This document shows, piece by piece, positions 42,842-51,184 of a DNA stretch of 64,000 nucleotides. Positions within the stretch are counted from its first letter, which is position 1, and each line of letters opens with the position of its first letter. The stretch is from assembly GCF_049675895.1 (NCBI RefSeq), contig NZ_CP183834.1, forward strand, positions 1,426,001-1,490,000, in the 5' to 3' direction. Origin of the DNA: Ampullimonas aquatilis (GTDB lineage: Bacteria > Pseudomonadota > Gammaproteobacteria > Burkholderiales > Burkholderiaceae_D). Made by a program: the position numbers and the translations under genes. Below the pieces are notes generated by a model. That model was not told the origin of the DNA and ran no database searches. It was given only the letters and a program-made list of their open reading frames with translations.

Positions 42842-43261
42842 ATGCCACCAGCTCACTTTGAAGACGATTCCCGTTTGCCTGTATCTCGTTATTTTCGTGA
42901 GGTCGTGGCTGAGTACCCGGATGGCCGTGTTTTGATTTTCTTTGGCAAACTCAATATTGCGGTGGGGATATTGGTGATGCTTTGGCTCTGCTTTGTGCCA
43001 ATATCTTCAAATCTGGCATGGGTTCATGTCGTGCTATTTTTGGGTTTGCCTTTAGTGGGCTTTGTCTGGTTTGTGAACGATGTGCCATCACCCTGGCTAA
43101 CTGAATATGTGCCAGTTATTCTTCAACCTTGGGAGCGCGTTATTAGCGTCATTGCTCAATTGTTTGTTGCGCTATTTCCGTGGTTTGTAATCCTCAAGTC
43201 ACATGTACATTGGCTTGTTGACCTAATTGACTTCACCAACCCCATCCTCCCTCAAACCTAG
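42842..43261 (+). CDS. multi-pass membrane protein, unknown
   Basis: 139 residues with three likely helices: 'VAVGILVMLWLCFVPI'-type from residue 39, 'VVLFLGLPLVGFVWFV' and 'VISVIAQLFVALFPWFVIL'. The N-terminus is cytosolic and charged. No family recognised. No attC follows, and it may mark the start of non-cassette sequence. Confidence 0.6.
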   Translation: MPPAHFEDDSRLPVSRYFREVVAEYPDGRVLIFFGKLNIAVGILVMLWLCFVPISSNLAWVHVVLFLGLPLVGFVWFVNDVPSPWLTEYVPVILQPWERVISVIAQLFVALFPWFVILKSHVHWLVDLIDFTNPILPQT

Positions 43262-43372
43262 TTAGAATCCTCCCTTTCACTCCCTGAGCTTGCCGCTAGG
43301 CAAGATGCCGCGATGCCATTTCGAAAAATTATTGCGTTGATTTTGTTCCCGCTCTCCATTTGATGGGGAGTG

Positions 43373-43807
43373 ATGGGGTGGCGCACGTATCAGCTTGATA
43401 CGGGTGGCATCACGGGTTTAACGGGGTGGGTGATGATGTTGCAGGCGGGGATTGGTTTGTTCCTGGCCTTGATTTTTCCCCTGGTTAAATCGCGGGAAGC
43501 CAAGCCTAAGGTGGTGGTTGATGCACCGCTTACGCCGTTTGGGCATGCCAAGCATTTTTTGGTGTTGCTGATTGCCTTTTTATTGTCCCTGAGCTGTTTT
43601 TGGGCGCTTGGCAAGGCGTTGCTGGAGGGTTATTTTGTGGGCAATAAATATGCGGGGATTGTTTATTTTGCCAAGCAGCCGGGCAGCTTTATCTTACGGG
43701 CGGTATTTATTGCTGCGGTGGGTGGGTTGTTGGGTTGGTTGAGCATTCCGGGGTTGCTGGCCTATGTGCGCAAGGATGCAAAGTCCGAAGACACTAAAGA
43801 ATTTTAA
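43373..43807 (+). CDS. membrane protein, possibly 5'-truncated by an in-frame stop
   Basis: About 145 residues with four helices ('GWVMMLQAGIGLFLALIFPLV', 'HFLVLLIAFLLSLSCFWALG', and two near the end). An in-frame upstream ATG at 43313 would add a hydrophobic leader (MPFRKIIALILFPLSI) but is separated by a TGA at 43361-43363. The two parts together look like one helix, so the gene may be mutated or may use the internal start behind GGGGAG. No family recognised. Confidence 0.55.
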   Translation: MGWRTYQLDTGGITGLTGWVMMLQAGIGLFLALIFPLVKSREAKPKVVVDAPLTPFGHAKHFLVLLIAFLLSLSCFWALGKALLEGYFVGNKYAGIVYFAKQPGSFILRAVFIAAVGGLLGWLSIPGLLAYVRKDAKSEDTKEF

Positions 43808-43854
43808 GCACGGCCTGGGGTGGTGCGATTCATTTAACCAGAAGGGAGTTCATC

Positions 43855-44205
43855 ATGAAGTATCAGGGAAGTTGTCATTGCGGCGGGATTGCCTTTGAGG
43901 TTGACGGTGAGCTGCCGGCCGAAGTGATGTCATGCAATTGTTCCTTATGCCAGCGCAAGGGCAGTTTGATGTGGTTTGTGACGAAAGATGCGCTGACCTT
44001 GCAAACGCCGCCCGAAAACATGAGCACGTATTTATTTAACAAGCATTTAATCAAACATCGCTTTTGTCCAACGTGCGGGATTCATCCATACGGCGAAGCC
44101 GTTTCTCCGGGGGGTAATGACATGGCGGCCATCAATGTGCGTTGCCTGGAAGGTGTGGATATTGAAGCCTTGCAGGTGAAGCATTTTAATGGGCGCGAGC
44201 TTTAA
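43855..44205 (+). CDS. GFA (glutathione-dependent formaldehyde-activating) family zinc protein
   Basis: 116 residues. All GFA/CENP-V cysteines are visible: 'GSCHCGGIAFE', 'SCNCSLCQRKG' and 'HRFCPTCGIHPYG', which bind two zinc ions. The short form without extensions is common and of uncertain substrate; not all members act on S-hydroxymethylglutathione. AGAAGGGAG Shine-Dalgarno. Confidence 0.9.
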   Translation: MKYQGSCHCGGIAFEVDGELPAEVMSCNCSLCQRKGSLMWFVTKDALTLQTPPENMSTYLFNKHLIKHRFCPTCGIHPYGEAVSPGGNDMAAINVRCLEGVDIEALQVKHFNGREL

Positions 44206-44416
44206 GGTTGGGTTTGTGTCCATGCCAAGCCGGTTTTCATTAGCCAGTTTGTCATCTCTGTAAACGCGTGTAAGTTGGGTAACATCGTTTGCCTGTGCCA
44301 CTTTATTCATGCAGATGGTTGTGCTTGTCTGTTTAAAATTTGTTGATACATTTTGTGCAGAGCCAAGGGATATTGGCTTTGGCAGATGACATTGATAAAT
44401 CAAACAGGGAGTAACG

Positions 44417-44689
44417 ATGAAGCTGACTTGGACCAAGCTGGGTTTTTTGGGATTTATGATTCCCTTGGCGTTTTGGGGTATTGCGGCAGTGGGCTGGGGT
44501 TCGAGCAACTTTAGTGCGTTTCGTGTTGCGTTTGTTTTGGCTGCGGTGGCGGTGTATGTGGTTGGCACCAAGCTCAACGCCGAAGCACAAGAGCAGGGTG
44601 ATGACGCACCCCATCAATCCATGGGTTATCCCATGCAATGGTCTGGCCTGGGCTTTTCGGCTGCGGGTTTTGTGCTGACTTTGCTGTAG
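44417..44689 (+). CDS. small three-helix membrane protein
   Basis: 90 residues: helices at about 9-29 ('GFMIPLAFWGIAAVGW'), 35-50 ('AFVLAAVAVYVVGTKL') and 75-90 ('SGLGFSAAGFVLTLL'), with a polar loop 'NAEAQEQGDDAPHQ'. I do not recognise the family. The plus-strand GGGAG before the ATG supports translation. Confidence 0.6.
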   Translation: MKLTWTKLGFLGFMIPLAFWGIAAVGWGSSNFSAFRVAFVLAAVAVYVVGTKLNAEAQEQGDDAPHQSMGYPMQWSGLGFSAAGFVLTLL

Positions 44690-44953
44690 TTTTATTCTCT
44701 TCATTTGCTGTGGTGGGTAACTGCTTAGTTGTCTGTCACAGCGCCCTCTGCAAATTGACTTAGCGTTCATTTTGCAAGCCCATTTAGTTTGATGCGTCCT
44801 GCATCCAGCTCGATCATTTTTTCCATTCATTCTTTTGGCGGATGAGCCTTTTAGTTGGGCTGCATTTGCTGCACCTGCTGTACTACTTGCTGCGTCATTT
44901 TTTGGTTTTCAACCAGGTTTGAAACTGACTTCGTTTTTTATATAAGACAAAGC
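44690..44953. other. intergenic region with a possible gene remnant
   Basis: No full gene. On the minus strand 44851-44898 encodes a 15-residue peptide (MTQQVVQQVQQMQPN) facing the TetR operator, too short to call. It could be what is left of a divergent gene. Confidence 0.3.
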
Positions 44954-45009
44954 TTGACGTAAGTAGGATGATTGTCCTAATATTTTGCGCATATAGGACG
45001 TTTGTCCTA
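44954..45009 (+). promoter_or_regulatory. promoter with twin TetR-type operators
   Basis: -35 TTGACG (44954-44959), 18 bp spacer, -10 TAATAT (44978-44983). Two palindromes TAGGA-N6-TCCTA at 44964-44979 and 44994-45009, centres 30 bp apart; the first lies in the spacer and the second follows the -10. They probably mediate autorepression of the TetR gene. Confidence 0.75.
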
Positions 45010-45118
45010 ATGGTCTGCTGACTGGTTCTGACAGTCTGTTGGGGCACACTATTTAGCTAGGTTGCAGGCCAGGTGAAGCAAAGCTGACGCTGGTTTGAAG
45101 GAACAACGACGGATCAAC

Positions 45119-45694
45119 ATGACTGACAAAACAACACGTGAAGACATTATTGCGGCGGCCGATGCGCTGTTTTATGAGCAAGGCTTTGAGCGCACCTCGT
45201 TTTCACATATTGCTAATGCGGTGAAGATTTCGCGGGGCAATTTTTATTACCACTTCAAAACCAAAGATGAAATTTTGGATACGGTGATTCGGACGCGGCT
45301 GATTAAAACGCAAATGCTGCTGGAGCAATGGGAAGCCAAAGGCAAAAAGCCGGTGGACAGGATATTGAGTTTTATCCAGATTTTATCGGTCAATCAAAGC
45401 AAGATCATGCAGCATGGCTGCCCGGTCGGCACACTCTGCAGCGAGCTGGCCAAGCTCAATCATGATTCATTGGAGCAGGCCAATCTGCTCTTTACGCTGT
45501 TTAGAACCTGGTTGCGTAAGCAGTTTACTTTGCTTGGTCATAAGGCCGATGCCGATGCGCTGGCCATGCATTTGCTCGCGCAAAGCCAGGGGGTGGCGAC
45601 ACTGGCCAATACCTTTCAGGATGAAAAATTCATCAAGCATGAGGTCAAGCAAATGAGCACCTGGGTCAAGTCGCTGGTGAGTACGGTTGAATAA
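45119..45694 (+). CDS. TetR family transcriptional regulator
   Basis: 191 residues from the ATG at 45119. The N-terminal helix-turn-helix 'DIIAAADALFYEQGFERTSF...ISRGNFYYHFKTKDEIL' is typical of TetR repressors, especially the YxHFxxKxEI motif. The ligand domain is all helical; its Cys residues (GCPVGTLCSELAKLNHD) recall the TetR_C_6/AcrR-like group. Twin operators lie upstream. Likely target genes are its own and perhaps the following yciI-like gene. Confidence 0.9.
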   Translation: MTDKTTREDIIAAADALFYEQGFERTSFSHIANAVKISRGNFYYHFKTKDEILDTVIRTRLIKTQMLLEQWEAKGKKPVDRILSFIQILSVNQSKIMQHGCPVGTLCSELAKLNHDSLEQANLLFTLFRTWLRKQFTLLGHKADADALAMHLLAQSQGVATLANTFQDEKFIKHEVKQMSTWVKSLVSTVE

Positions 45695-45791
45695 GTGAGC
45701 GCAATCTGTTTGAACAAGCTGCTTGTGCAATCGCGTGTGTAATCGATGATCAAACGATGTGAAATTAAAAGGCAATGAGTGAGGGGCTAGC

Positions 45792-46079
45792 ATGTTTGTC
45801 GTACAACTCAAGTTTTCAGCCAATAAAAGTCAGGCTGCGCAGTGGATGGATGGCCATAAGGCATGGATCAAACGAGGTTTTGATGACGGCGTATTTTTAT
45901 TGGTGGGCAGCTTGCCGCCTAATTTGGGCGGCGGCATGGTGGCACACCACATCACGCTGGCGGACCTGCAAGCGCGGTTGAATGACGACCCGTTTGTGGC
46001 ACATGATATCGTCAGCGTTGAGATCATCGAGATCAAGCCCGCACAAGCAGATGACCGTTTGAAATTTTTACTCGGCTGA
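45792..46079 (+). CDS. YciI family protein
   Basis: 95 residues, ferredoxin-like dimeric barrel: 'FVVQLKFSANKSQAAQWMDGHKAWIKRGFDDGVFLLVGSLPP' in pieces contains the conserved His of the YciI family, and 'LNDDPFVAHDIVSVEIIEIKP' in pieces the usual end. Function uncertain in general. It lies 97 bp after the TetR gene on the same strand. Confidence 0.85.
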   Translation: MFVVQLKFSANKSQAAQWMDGHKAWIKRGFDDGVFLLVGSLPPNLGGGMVAHHITLADLQARLNDDPFVAHDIVSVEIIEIKPAQADDRLKFLLG

Positions 46080-46131
46080 TAACTGCCTGCGAGTAATGCA
46101 TTGCTGAAATTTATCTAAAAAGTTAAAGCCC

Positions 46132-46743
46132 ATGACGACCACTTTCATTGCCCCCGATGGTAAACATCGCTGTCACTGGTGCAGCGCCACGCCCGAATAT
46201 TTGGCCTATCACGACAAAGAGTGGGGCTATCCCGTCAGCGATGACCAACGCCTTTTTGAAAAGCTCTGCCTCGAAGGATTTCAGTCGGGCTTGAGCTGGC
46301 GCACCATCCTCGCCAAGCGCGACAACTTTCGCGCAGCCTTTTGTGATTTTGACTTTAACCAGGTGGTGCGTTTTACCGAGCGCGATGTCGAACGCCTCAT
46401 GCAAGACGCTGGCATTGTGCGCCATCGCGGCAAGATTGAAGCCGTCATCAACAACGCACTGCGTGCTCAGGAGTTAGTCAAGCAAGCCGGTTCACTCGCC
46501 CAATACTTTTGGCGTTACGAGCCCAAGGCCGGTGATCTTGCCCAACCCCAAACCGCTTCCACCTCGGCGGCATCATTGGCCTTATCCAAAGACCTCAAAA
46601 AACAAGGCTGGAAATTTGTCGGCCCCACCACCGTCTACGCCTTCATGCAAGCCATGGGCTTGATTAACGACCACGTTGCAGACTGCGTCATCCGCCAAAA
46701 AGTTGAACAAGCCCGTAAGAAGTTCAAGTCGCCAAAGGTCTGA
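46132..46743 (+). CDS. tag: DNA-3-methyladenine glycosylase I
   Basis: 203 residues. Excises 3-methyladenine from DNA. Zinc ligands 'RCHWCSATPEYLAYHDKEWGYP' in pieces and 'LINDHVADC' are present, and the substrate pocket motif 'FEKLCLEGFQSGLSWRTIL' in pieces is intact. The C-terminal 12 residues are basic. It begins 52 bp after the yciI-like gene. Confidence 0.96.
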   Translation: MTTTFIAPDGKHRCHWCSATPEYLAYHDKEWGYPVSDDQRLFEKLCLEGFQSGLSWRTILAKRDNFRAAFCDFDFNQVVRFTERDVERLMQDAGIVRHRGKIEAVINNALRAQELVKQAGSLAQYFWRYEPKAGDLAQPQTASTSAASLALSKDLKKQGWKFVGPTTVYAFMQAMGLINDHVADCVIRQKVEQARKKFKSPKV

Positions 46744-46769
46744 ATTGCATGGGAGATTGTTGCATGGCG

Positions 46770-46858
46770 TTTTATATAGTGGGGTAGGGTATTTATTTAG
46801 AATCAATAAATACGTACTTAAATAGGATAAATATGAATTTACTCGTAGGGAGTAAGTG
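46770..46858 (+). repeat. AT-rich interspersed repeat, copy 8
   Basis: Starts TATAGTGGGGTAGGGTATTT (one difference from copies 6 and 7), then ATCAATAAATACG and TACTTAAATAGG, and ends in the palindrome TACTCGTAGGGAGTA. It lies between convergent tag and vapC. Confidence 0.65.
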
Positions 46859-46869
46859 TTTTTTAGCGA

Positions 46870-47277
46870 TTATGACGCCGCTAACCAGTTTTCTAAAAGC
46901 AGTCCCGGAACCTGCTCAAATTTGCGTAAATTATTGCTGACTAACGTCAAGCCTTCGCTACGGGCTTGGGCGACGATGTGTAGATCATTCACACCAATCG
47001 GCTGTCCGATTTTTTCAAGCGCGGCACGAATGCTGCCGTAGTGCCCCGCAGCGCGTTCACCATAGCTAAGCACATCAAGTCGACTTCTAAAATCTTCTAC
47101 TACCGCCAAATTACGTGATGGATTGGCGCTTTTTTCTGCGCCATGCAATAACTCGGCGAGCGTCATGGCCGAAATGGCCATGCGCCCATGCTGCTGGTTA
47201 AACATGGTCAGCGCAGCAATCGGGCGTTGTTTGATGACGTAAATGACAATATTGGTATCGAGCAGATACTTGAGCAT
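46870..47277 (-). CDS. vapC: VapC family PIN-domain toxin ribonuclease
   Basis: 135 residues. PIN-domain acidic residues: Asp in 'YLLDTNIVIYV', Glu in 'MTLAELLHGAEKS' and Asp in 'IGVNDLHIVAQARSEGL'. VapC toxins cleave RNA, often tRNA, and are blocked by the VapB antitoxin encoded five bases upstream. The length is standard. Confidence 0.95.
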   Translation of the reverse strand: MLKYLLDTNIVIYVIKQRPIAALTMFNQQHGRMAISAMTLAELLHGAEKSANPSRNLAVVEDFRSRLDVLSYGERAAGHYGSIRAALEKIGQPIGVNDLHIVAQARSEGLTLVSNNLRKFEQVPGLLLENWLAAS

Positions 47278-47282
47278 GGTGT

Positions 47283-47516
47283 TTACAGGCTCTCGCGTTC
47301 TGGCTGATGCTGGCTGGCTCGATCGGACATAAAGTCATCGGTGACAGTTTGATCACCCAGAAAGAAACTGTCCCAGCTGGCATGGGCAGGTGCAATGACG
47401 CGCTCTTGTCCAACAATCCGAACATCGACTTTTTTAACAGGCTCGGGAAACCGGGTTTCAGCCGGCAAGCGCACCGATTGAGTTCGATTATTGATAAAAA
47501 CTGTACTGATGGTCAT
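47283..47516 (-). CDS. vapB: VapB family antitoxin
   Basis: 77 residues from the ATG at 47516 (GAGGTG upstream); a longer reading to 47546 runs into the operator. The N-terminus 'VFINNRTQSVRLPAETRFP' is the AbrB-type DNA-binding fold of VapB. The C-terminal part 'FFLGDQTVTDDFMSDR' is the flexible toxin-binding end. Confidence 0.92.
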   Translation of the reverse strand: MTISTVFINNRTQSVRLPAETRFPEPVKKVDVRIVGQERVIAPAHASWDSFFLGDQTVTDDFMSDRASQHQPERESL

Positions 47517-47534
47517 GAGACACCTCACAAATTT

Positions 47535-47578
47535 TGCTATATACATTGACTATATAGCATGAGAATGATTGAGATCAA
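47535..47578 (-). promoter_or_regulatory. vapBC promoter and operator
   Basis: Perfect inverted repeat TGCTATATA / TATATAGCA (47535-47543, 47551-47559) with a 7 bp spacer. On the minus strand a -35 TTGATC (47573-47578) and -10 TATATA (47551-47556) are 16 bp apart, so VapB binding at the repeat would cover the -10. Confidence 0.75.
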
Positions 47579-47641
47579 CCTCTCTATAGCTAATAATAGG
47601 CATTGGCCAAACCAATTTTCTTTCATTTTAAAAACGTCGCC

Positions 47642-48037
47642 ATGTACATCCCACCCGGCTTTAACACTATCACTCCTTACTTTTTTGTGCGCGATGCTGA
47701 GTCTTTTGTGACGTTTTTAGTCAAGGGGCTGGGCGGGGTGGAAACTTGTCGTACCCTGCGTCCCAATGGGCTGATTGCCAATGTCCAGGTGCAGTTAGGC
47801 ACGGCGGCAGTCATGGTGAGTGAGGCGACAGAGCATTACCCGCCCATGGCGAGTGCGTTTTATGTGTATGTGGAAGACGCGCACGCGGCCATGCAGCAGG
47901 CGTTGGCGCATGGTGCCACCCAGGTGATGGCGGTGGCCGATATGCCTTATGGCGATCGGCAAGGTGGTGTGCGTGATGCCCATGGCAATCTCTGGTGGAT
48001 CTCGCAACGCCTGATGCACGAGCCTTATACGCCTTGA
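47642..48037 (+). CDS. VOC family (PhnB-like) protein
   Basis: 131 residues from the ATG at 47642. 'ITPYFFVRDAESFVTFLVKGLGG' in pieces, 'YVYVEDAHAAMQQALAHGA' and 'MPYGDRQGGVRDAHGNLWWISQ' in pieces are the PhnB-type VOC fold. Substrate unknown. Different from the VOC gene at 40.0 kb. Confidence 0.88.
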   Translation: MYIPPGFNTITPYFFVRDAESFVTFLVKGLGGVETCRTLRPNGLIANVQVQLGTAAVMVSEATEHYPPMASAFYVYVEDAHAAMQQALAHGATQVMAVADMPYGDRQGGVRDAHGNLWWISQRLMHEPYTP

Positions 48038-48203
48038 GCGGAAGTTGTTTTCTTTGCTGACGATTTGGCCTTCCTACAGGCATTGAAGTCCTGGCAATTC
48101 TGTGAGGCTGGCGTTTTACCGCCATTCATTCCGAAAAAATTGATGTGGCATCTGTAAGGATTGGACTATTTGCGCGACTGCCATCAGTACGTCGTTGTTT
48201 TGT

Positions 48204-48232
48204 ACCGAACATTCGGTCAGTTCGACGAACTG
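48204..48232. other. adjacent palindromes upstream of the HAD gene
   Basis: ACCGAA-CA-TTCGGT immediately followed by CAGTTC-GAC-GAACTG, 91 bp before the HAD-like gene. Operator-like, but no cognate regulator is identified. Confidence 0.35.
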
Positions 48233-48322
48233 TAAAGCAGTTGTTTGAACCAGCGATTGAGTCAGATGGATTCAATCGCTAGTTCGTCCCGATCATTTCA
48301 TCTTTATACAGAGCGTGTTGCC

Positions 48323-49114
48323 ATGACGATATCCCGAAGAAATTTTCTCCAAATCTCCTTAAGTACTGCAGCATTGTCGCAAACCTCATCCATATTGGCC
48401 GCTAGTAATGCAGTGGCCGAGGGTAGGCAAATCAAGGTCAAGGCCATTGCCTTTGATGGCTTCCCGGTATTTGATCCACGGCCAGTCTTTGGCCTCGCCG
48501 AAATGCTTTTTCCCGGTAAGGGTGCCGAGCTGGGCAATGCCTGGCGTACCCGCCAGTTTGAGTACACGTGGTTACGCACCTTGTCAGGTCATTATGTTGA
48601 TTTTTGGCAGGTAACTGAAGAATCGCTGGTCTTTGCCGCGCTGTCTTTGAAACTAGAATTGACTGCCGATAAACGCAAGCAATTGATGCAAAGTTATCTG
48701 GAACTCAGGGCCTGGCCGGATGCCTTGTCGATTTTGACGGAGCTGAAACAAATGGGCATCAAACTGGCGTTTTTGAGTAATCTTACGCCAGCCATGCTCG
48801 ATGCCAGTGTCAAGAATGGTGGCCTGACGGGTCTTTTTGAGCCGCATCTGAGCACCGATCGAGTGAGTGCCTACAAGCCTGATCCACGCGCTTATCAAAT
48901 GGGCCTGAATGCCTTTGGCGTGAGCCGTGAAGAAATAGTCTTTGCGGCCTCGGCAGCCTGGGATGCAGCCGGTGCAGCCTGGTTTGGTTATCCCACTGTA
49001 TGGGTTAATCGCATGAATCTGCCGGTAGAAGAACTGGGTGTACAGCCCCATGCCAATGGGAATAGCCTTGCTACTTTGCTGGAGTTTGTGAAGGCGCGTA
49101 ATCAAGTGGCTTGA
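48323..49114 (+). CDS. exported haloacid dehalogenase-like protein
   Basis: 263 residues from the ATG at 48323. A twin-arginine signal (ISRRNFLQISL) sends it to the periplasm folded. The body follows the type II (L-2-haloacid dehalogenase) pattern: nucleophile in 'AIAFDGFPVFDPRP' (Asp45), 'LAFLSNLTPAMLDA', 'YKPDPRAYQMGL' with the Lys, and 'VFAASAAWDAAGAAWFGYPTVWVNR' in pieces. Motif I deviates: the usual D-x-Y-G-T is D-G-F-P-V. True dehalogenase activity is therefore doubtful. Confidence 0.85.
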   Translation: MTISRRNFLQISLSTAALSQTSSILAASNAVAEGRQIKVKAIAFDGFPVFDPRPVFGLAEMLFPGKGAELGNAWRTRQFEYTWLRTLSGHYVDFWQVTEESLVFAALSLKLELTADKRKQLMQSYLELRAWPDALSILTELKQMGIKLAFLSNLTPAMLDASVKNGGLTGLFEPHLSTDRVSAYKPDPRAYQMGLNAFGVSREEIVFAASAAWDAAGAAWFGYPTVWVNRMNLPVEELGVQPHANGNSLATLLEFVKARNQVA

Positions 49115-49263
49115 GGTAATGATTGACTGACAGGATGTTGACGTTCATCGGCTTGATGGTGTGATTGAGCCGCTAGTTGGTTTTTTGCCTGCAGTGATGT
49201 TTGATGGTAGCCCACTACTTCAGTTCATCGCAGTCAACTGAAGCAGTGTCGTAAATGATGGCT

Positions 49264-49737
49264 TTATTGTTGTGCTGATTTCAATTCTTTCATTTCTTCC
49301 TTGGCAGTGACTATATCTTTGGGTGTCAGGTTGATGCCAATGAAAAAGCTATTTGCCAAAATTCCTGTGGGATATTCGAGTTGATAGAAAAAGTTCTTGT
49401 TTTCAGTCACTTCAATATCGGCCTCAGCACTTTTGCCCATTGCCGTGGTATCAATCTTCACGTGGTGTTTGCCTGGGGTGGTTTCAAGCTTCAGGAAGGA
49501 GCCGTTGTATAGATCGCCCACTTTATTGTTATCAACAAATACCGGCATCGACATGCCCGAGGCGAAAATGGATGATGCTCTGTAAATGTATAACTGTGAC
49601 TGCCCTGATTTTGGTGTTGTGAAGTCCTTGAATTGAGATCCAGGGGCGGTGGCACATCCACCCATTACCCCAATAAGTGTGCCGAGTGAAATAGCTGTGA
49701 CAGTTTTAAATACAAGTCGTTTAAATGAAACTAACAT
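49264..49737 (-). CDS. DUF2846 lipoprotein
   Basis: 157 residues. The signal peptide ends in a lipobox (GVMGGC, Cys28). The mature beta-rich domain contains 'LYIYRASSIFASGMSMPVFVDNNKVGDL' in pieces and 'GKHHVKIDTT', as in the DUF2846 family of small envelope lipoproteins, function unknown. Monocistronic and convergent with the HAD gene. Confidence 0.85.
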   Translation of the reverse strand: MLVSFKRLVFKTVTAISLGTLIGVMGGCATAPGSQFKDFTTPKSGQSQLYIYRASSIFASGMSMPVFVDNNKVGDLYNGSFLKLETTPGKHHVKIDTTAMGKSAEADIEVTENKNFFYQLEYPTGILANSFFIGINLTPKDIVTAKEEMKELKSAQQ

Positions 49738-50360
49738 GATTATTCCTTTATGAATGTTTTGTAGCTGAAAGGAATGACTTGGTTGTTAATCCATAACGAT
49801 CTTTGATTTTTGAATAGTGCAACAAGTCATCTCAAGGCATTTTCTTTGGGATATGTTGAGTTGGTCAAAGATTTATACAGGTAGTTACTTAAAATTATTT
49901 TCAGTTTAAAAACTTGTTGAATAGTTAACTGAATCAGTTTGTCGTCCATGCTAGGCGAAAAATGTTTTTTGTTTAATCACCACAATGCTGCGGCCACGTG
50001 CTCAAGGCTTGTTTGCCGGGTGCTTTTCCACTGGTTTGTTGTCTTGCAAGTGAATCTGTTAAGCATTGGCTCAAAACGGCTTACTGTGCCAGACTGATCT
50101 AGCTCACTTCCAGATCATTGCTTCATTGCACTTTTATCGGTATTTTTTGGTTTTGGATCGCCATGTTTCAGCGTTTGTCGATAAATTCGGTAAGGTATCC
50201 ATCTTGCTACAGGATTTTTATGCTGTGACCACGTTGTGATGACGACAGACAGGTATCACAATCACTTGAGTGTTTATCTCGGATATTTCAATCAGTGTTC
50301 TCTCGGCACATCGTTCTGCAGTAAAGTGGTTCGCTAATATCAACGACGAAAGGAAACTCA
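49738..50360. other. long intergenic region upstream of mosBA
   Basis: AT-rich, without coding frames I trust. It must contain the mosBA promoter and the promoter of the DUF2846 gene. I looked for a ModE-type palindrome (TATAT-N6-ATATA-like) before mosB and did not find one. Confidence 0.45.
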
Positions 50361-51173
50361 ATGTCCAGTCCCACAACCGAGCTTGAGGAACTACTCATGC
50401 AGCGTTCGTTGACCGATGCGCAGCTTCTGGCTGCGGCAGAGGCTGCGGCTGACTTTCGGATACAACCGGACGCAACGGTTATCAAGATTGGCGGGCAAAG
50501 CATCATTGATCGCGGTCGTGCCGCAGTCTACCCACTGATTGATGAGATTGTTGCCGCCCGCAAGCACCATAAATTGCTCATCGGAACCGGGGCCGGCACA
50601 CGGGCTCGCCACCTGTATTCCATTGCTGCCGGACTTAATCTGCCAGCAGGTTTACTCTCGCAGCTGGGTTCCTCGGTGGCCGACCAGAACGCCGCTTTGC
50701 TTGGAAATCTTCTCGCCAAGCACGGTATTCCTGTGGTGGATGGGGCTGGCTTGTCGGCGATGCCGCTGTCCCTCGCTGAAGTGAACGCTGTCATCTTCAG
50801 CGGTATGCCACCCTACAAGTTGTGGATGCGTCCGCCTGCCGAAGGCGTTATCCCTCCCTATCGCACGGATGCCGGTTGTTTTCTTCTGGCCGAACAATTT
50901 GGTTGCAAGGCGATGATCTACGTGAAAGACGAGGACGGCCTCTATACCGCTAATCCAAAGACCTCGAAGAACGCGACCCTGATTCCGAAAATCTCTGTCG
51001 ATGAGATGAAGGCGAAAGGATTGCAAGACTCGATCCTGGAGTTTCCTGTCCTCGATCTGCTCCAGGCGGCACACCATGTCCACCAGGTACAAGTCGTGAA
51101 CGGTCTTGTTCCCGGCAACCTGACCCGCGCACTTGCTGGCGAGCATGTCGGCACCATCATCACCGCGAACTGA
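50361..51173 (+). CDS. mosB: molybdenum storage protein beta subunit
   Basis: 270 residues, the same length as the Azotobacter vinelandii beta subunit. Amino-acid-kinase (UMP-kinase-like) fold: nucleotide site 'VIKIGGQSIIDRGRAAVYP' in pieces and 'LLIGTGAGTRARHLYSIA'; 'VFSGMPPYKLWMRPPAEGVIPPYRTDAGC' in pieces lies in the cluster-binding region. With MosA it forms a hexameric cage that stores molybdenum or tungsten as polyoxometalates using ATP. Strong AAAGGA. GC is higher than in the flanking genes. Confidence 0.95.
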   Translation: MSSPTTELEELLMQRSLTDAQLLAAAEAAADFRIQPDATVIKIGGQSIIDRGRAAVYPLIDEIVAARKHHKLLIGTGAGTRARHLYSIAAGLNLPAGLLSQLGSSVADQNAALLGNLLAKHGIPVVDGAGLSAMPLSLAEVNAVIFSGMPPYKLWMRPPAEGVIPPYRTDAGCFLLAEQFGCKAMIYVKDEDGLYTANPKTSKNATLIPKISVDEMKAKGLQDSILEFPVLDLLQAAHHVHQVQVVNGLVPGNLTRALAGEHVGTIITAN

Positions 51174-51184
51174 GAGCCATCATC

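Noticed and set aside
48038..48160. In-frame continuation after the stop of the VOC gene, reading like a helical segment of about 40 residues
   Set aside because: No start codon or Shine-Dalgarno and too short; it may be decayed coding sequence but cannot be shown.
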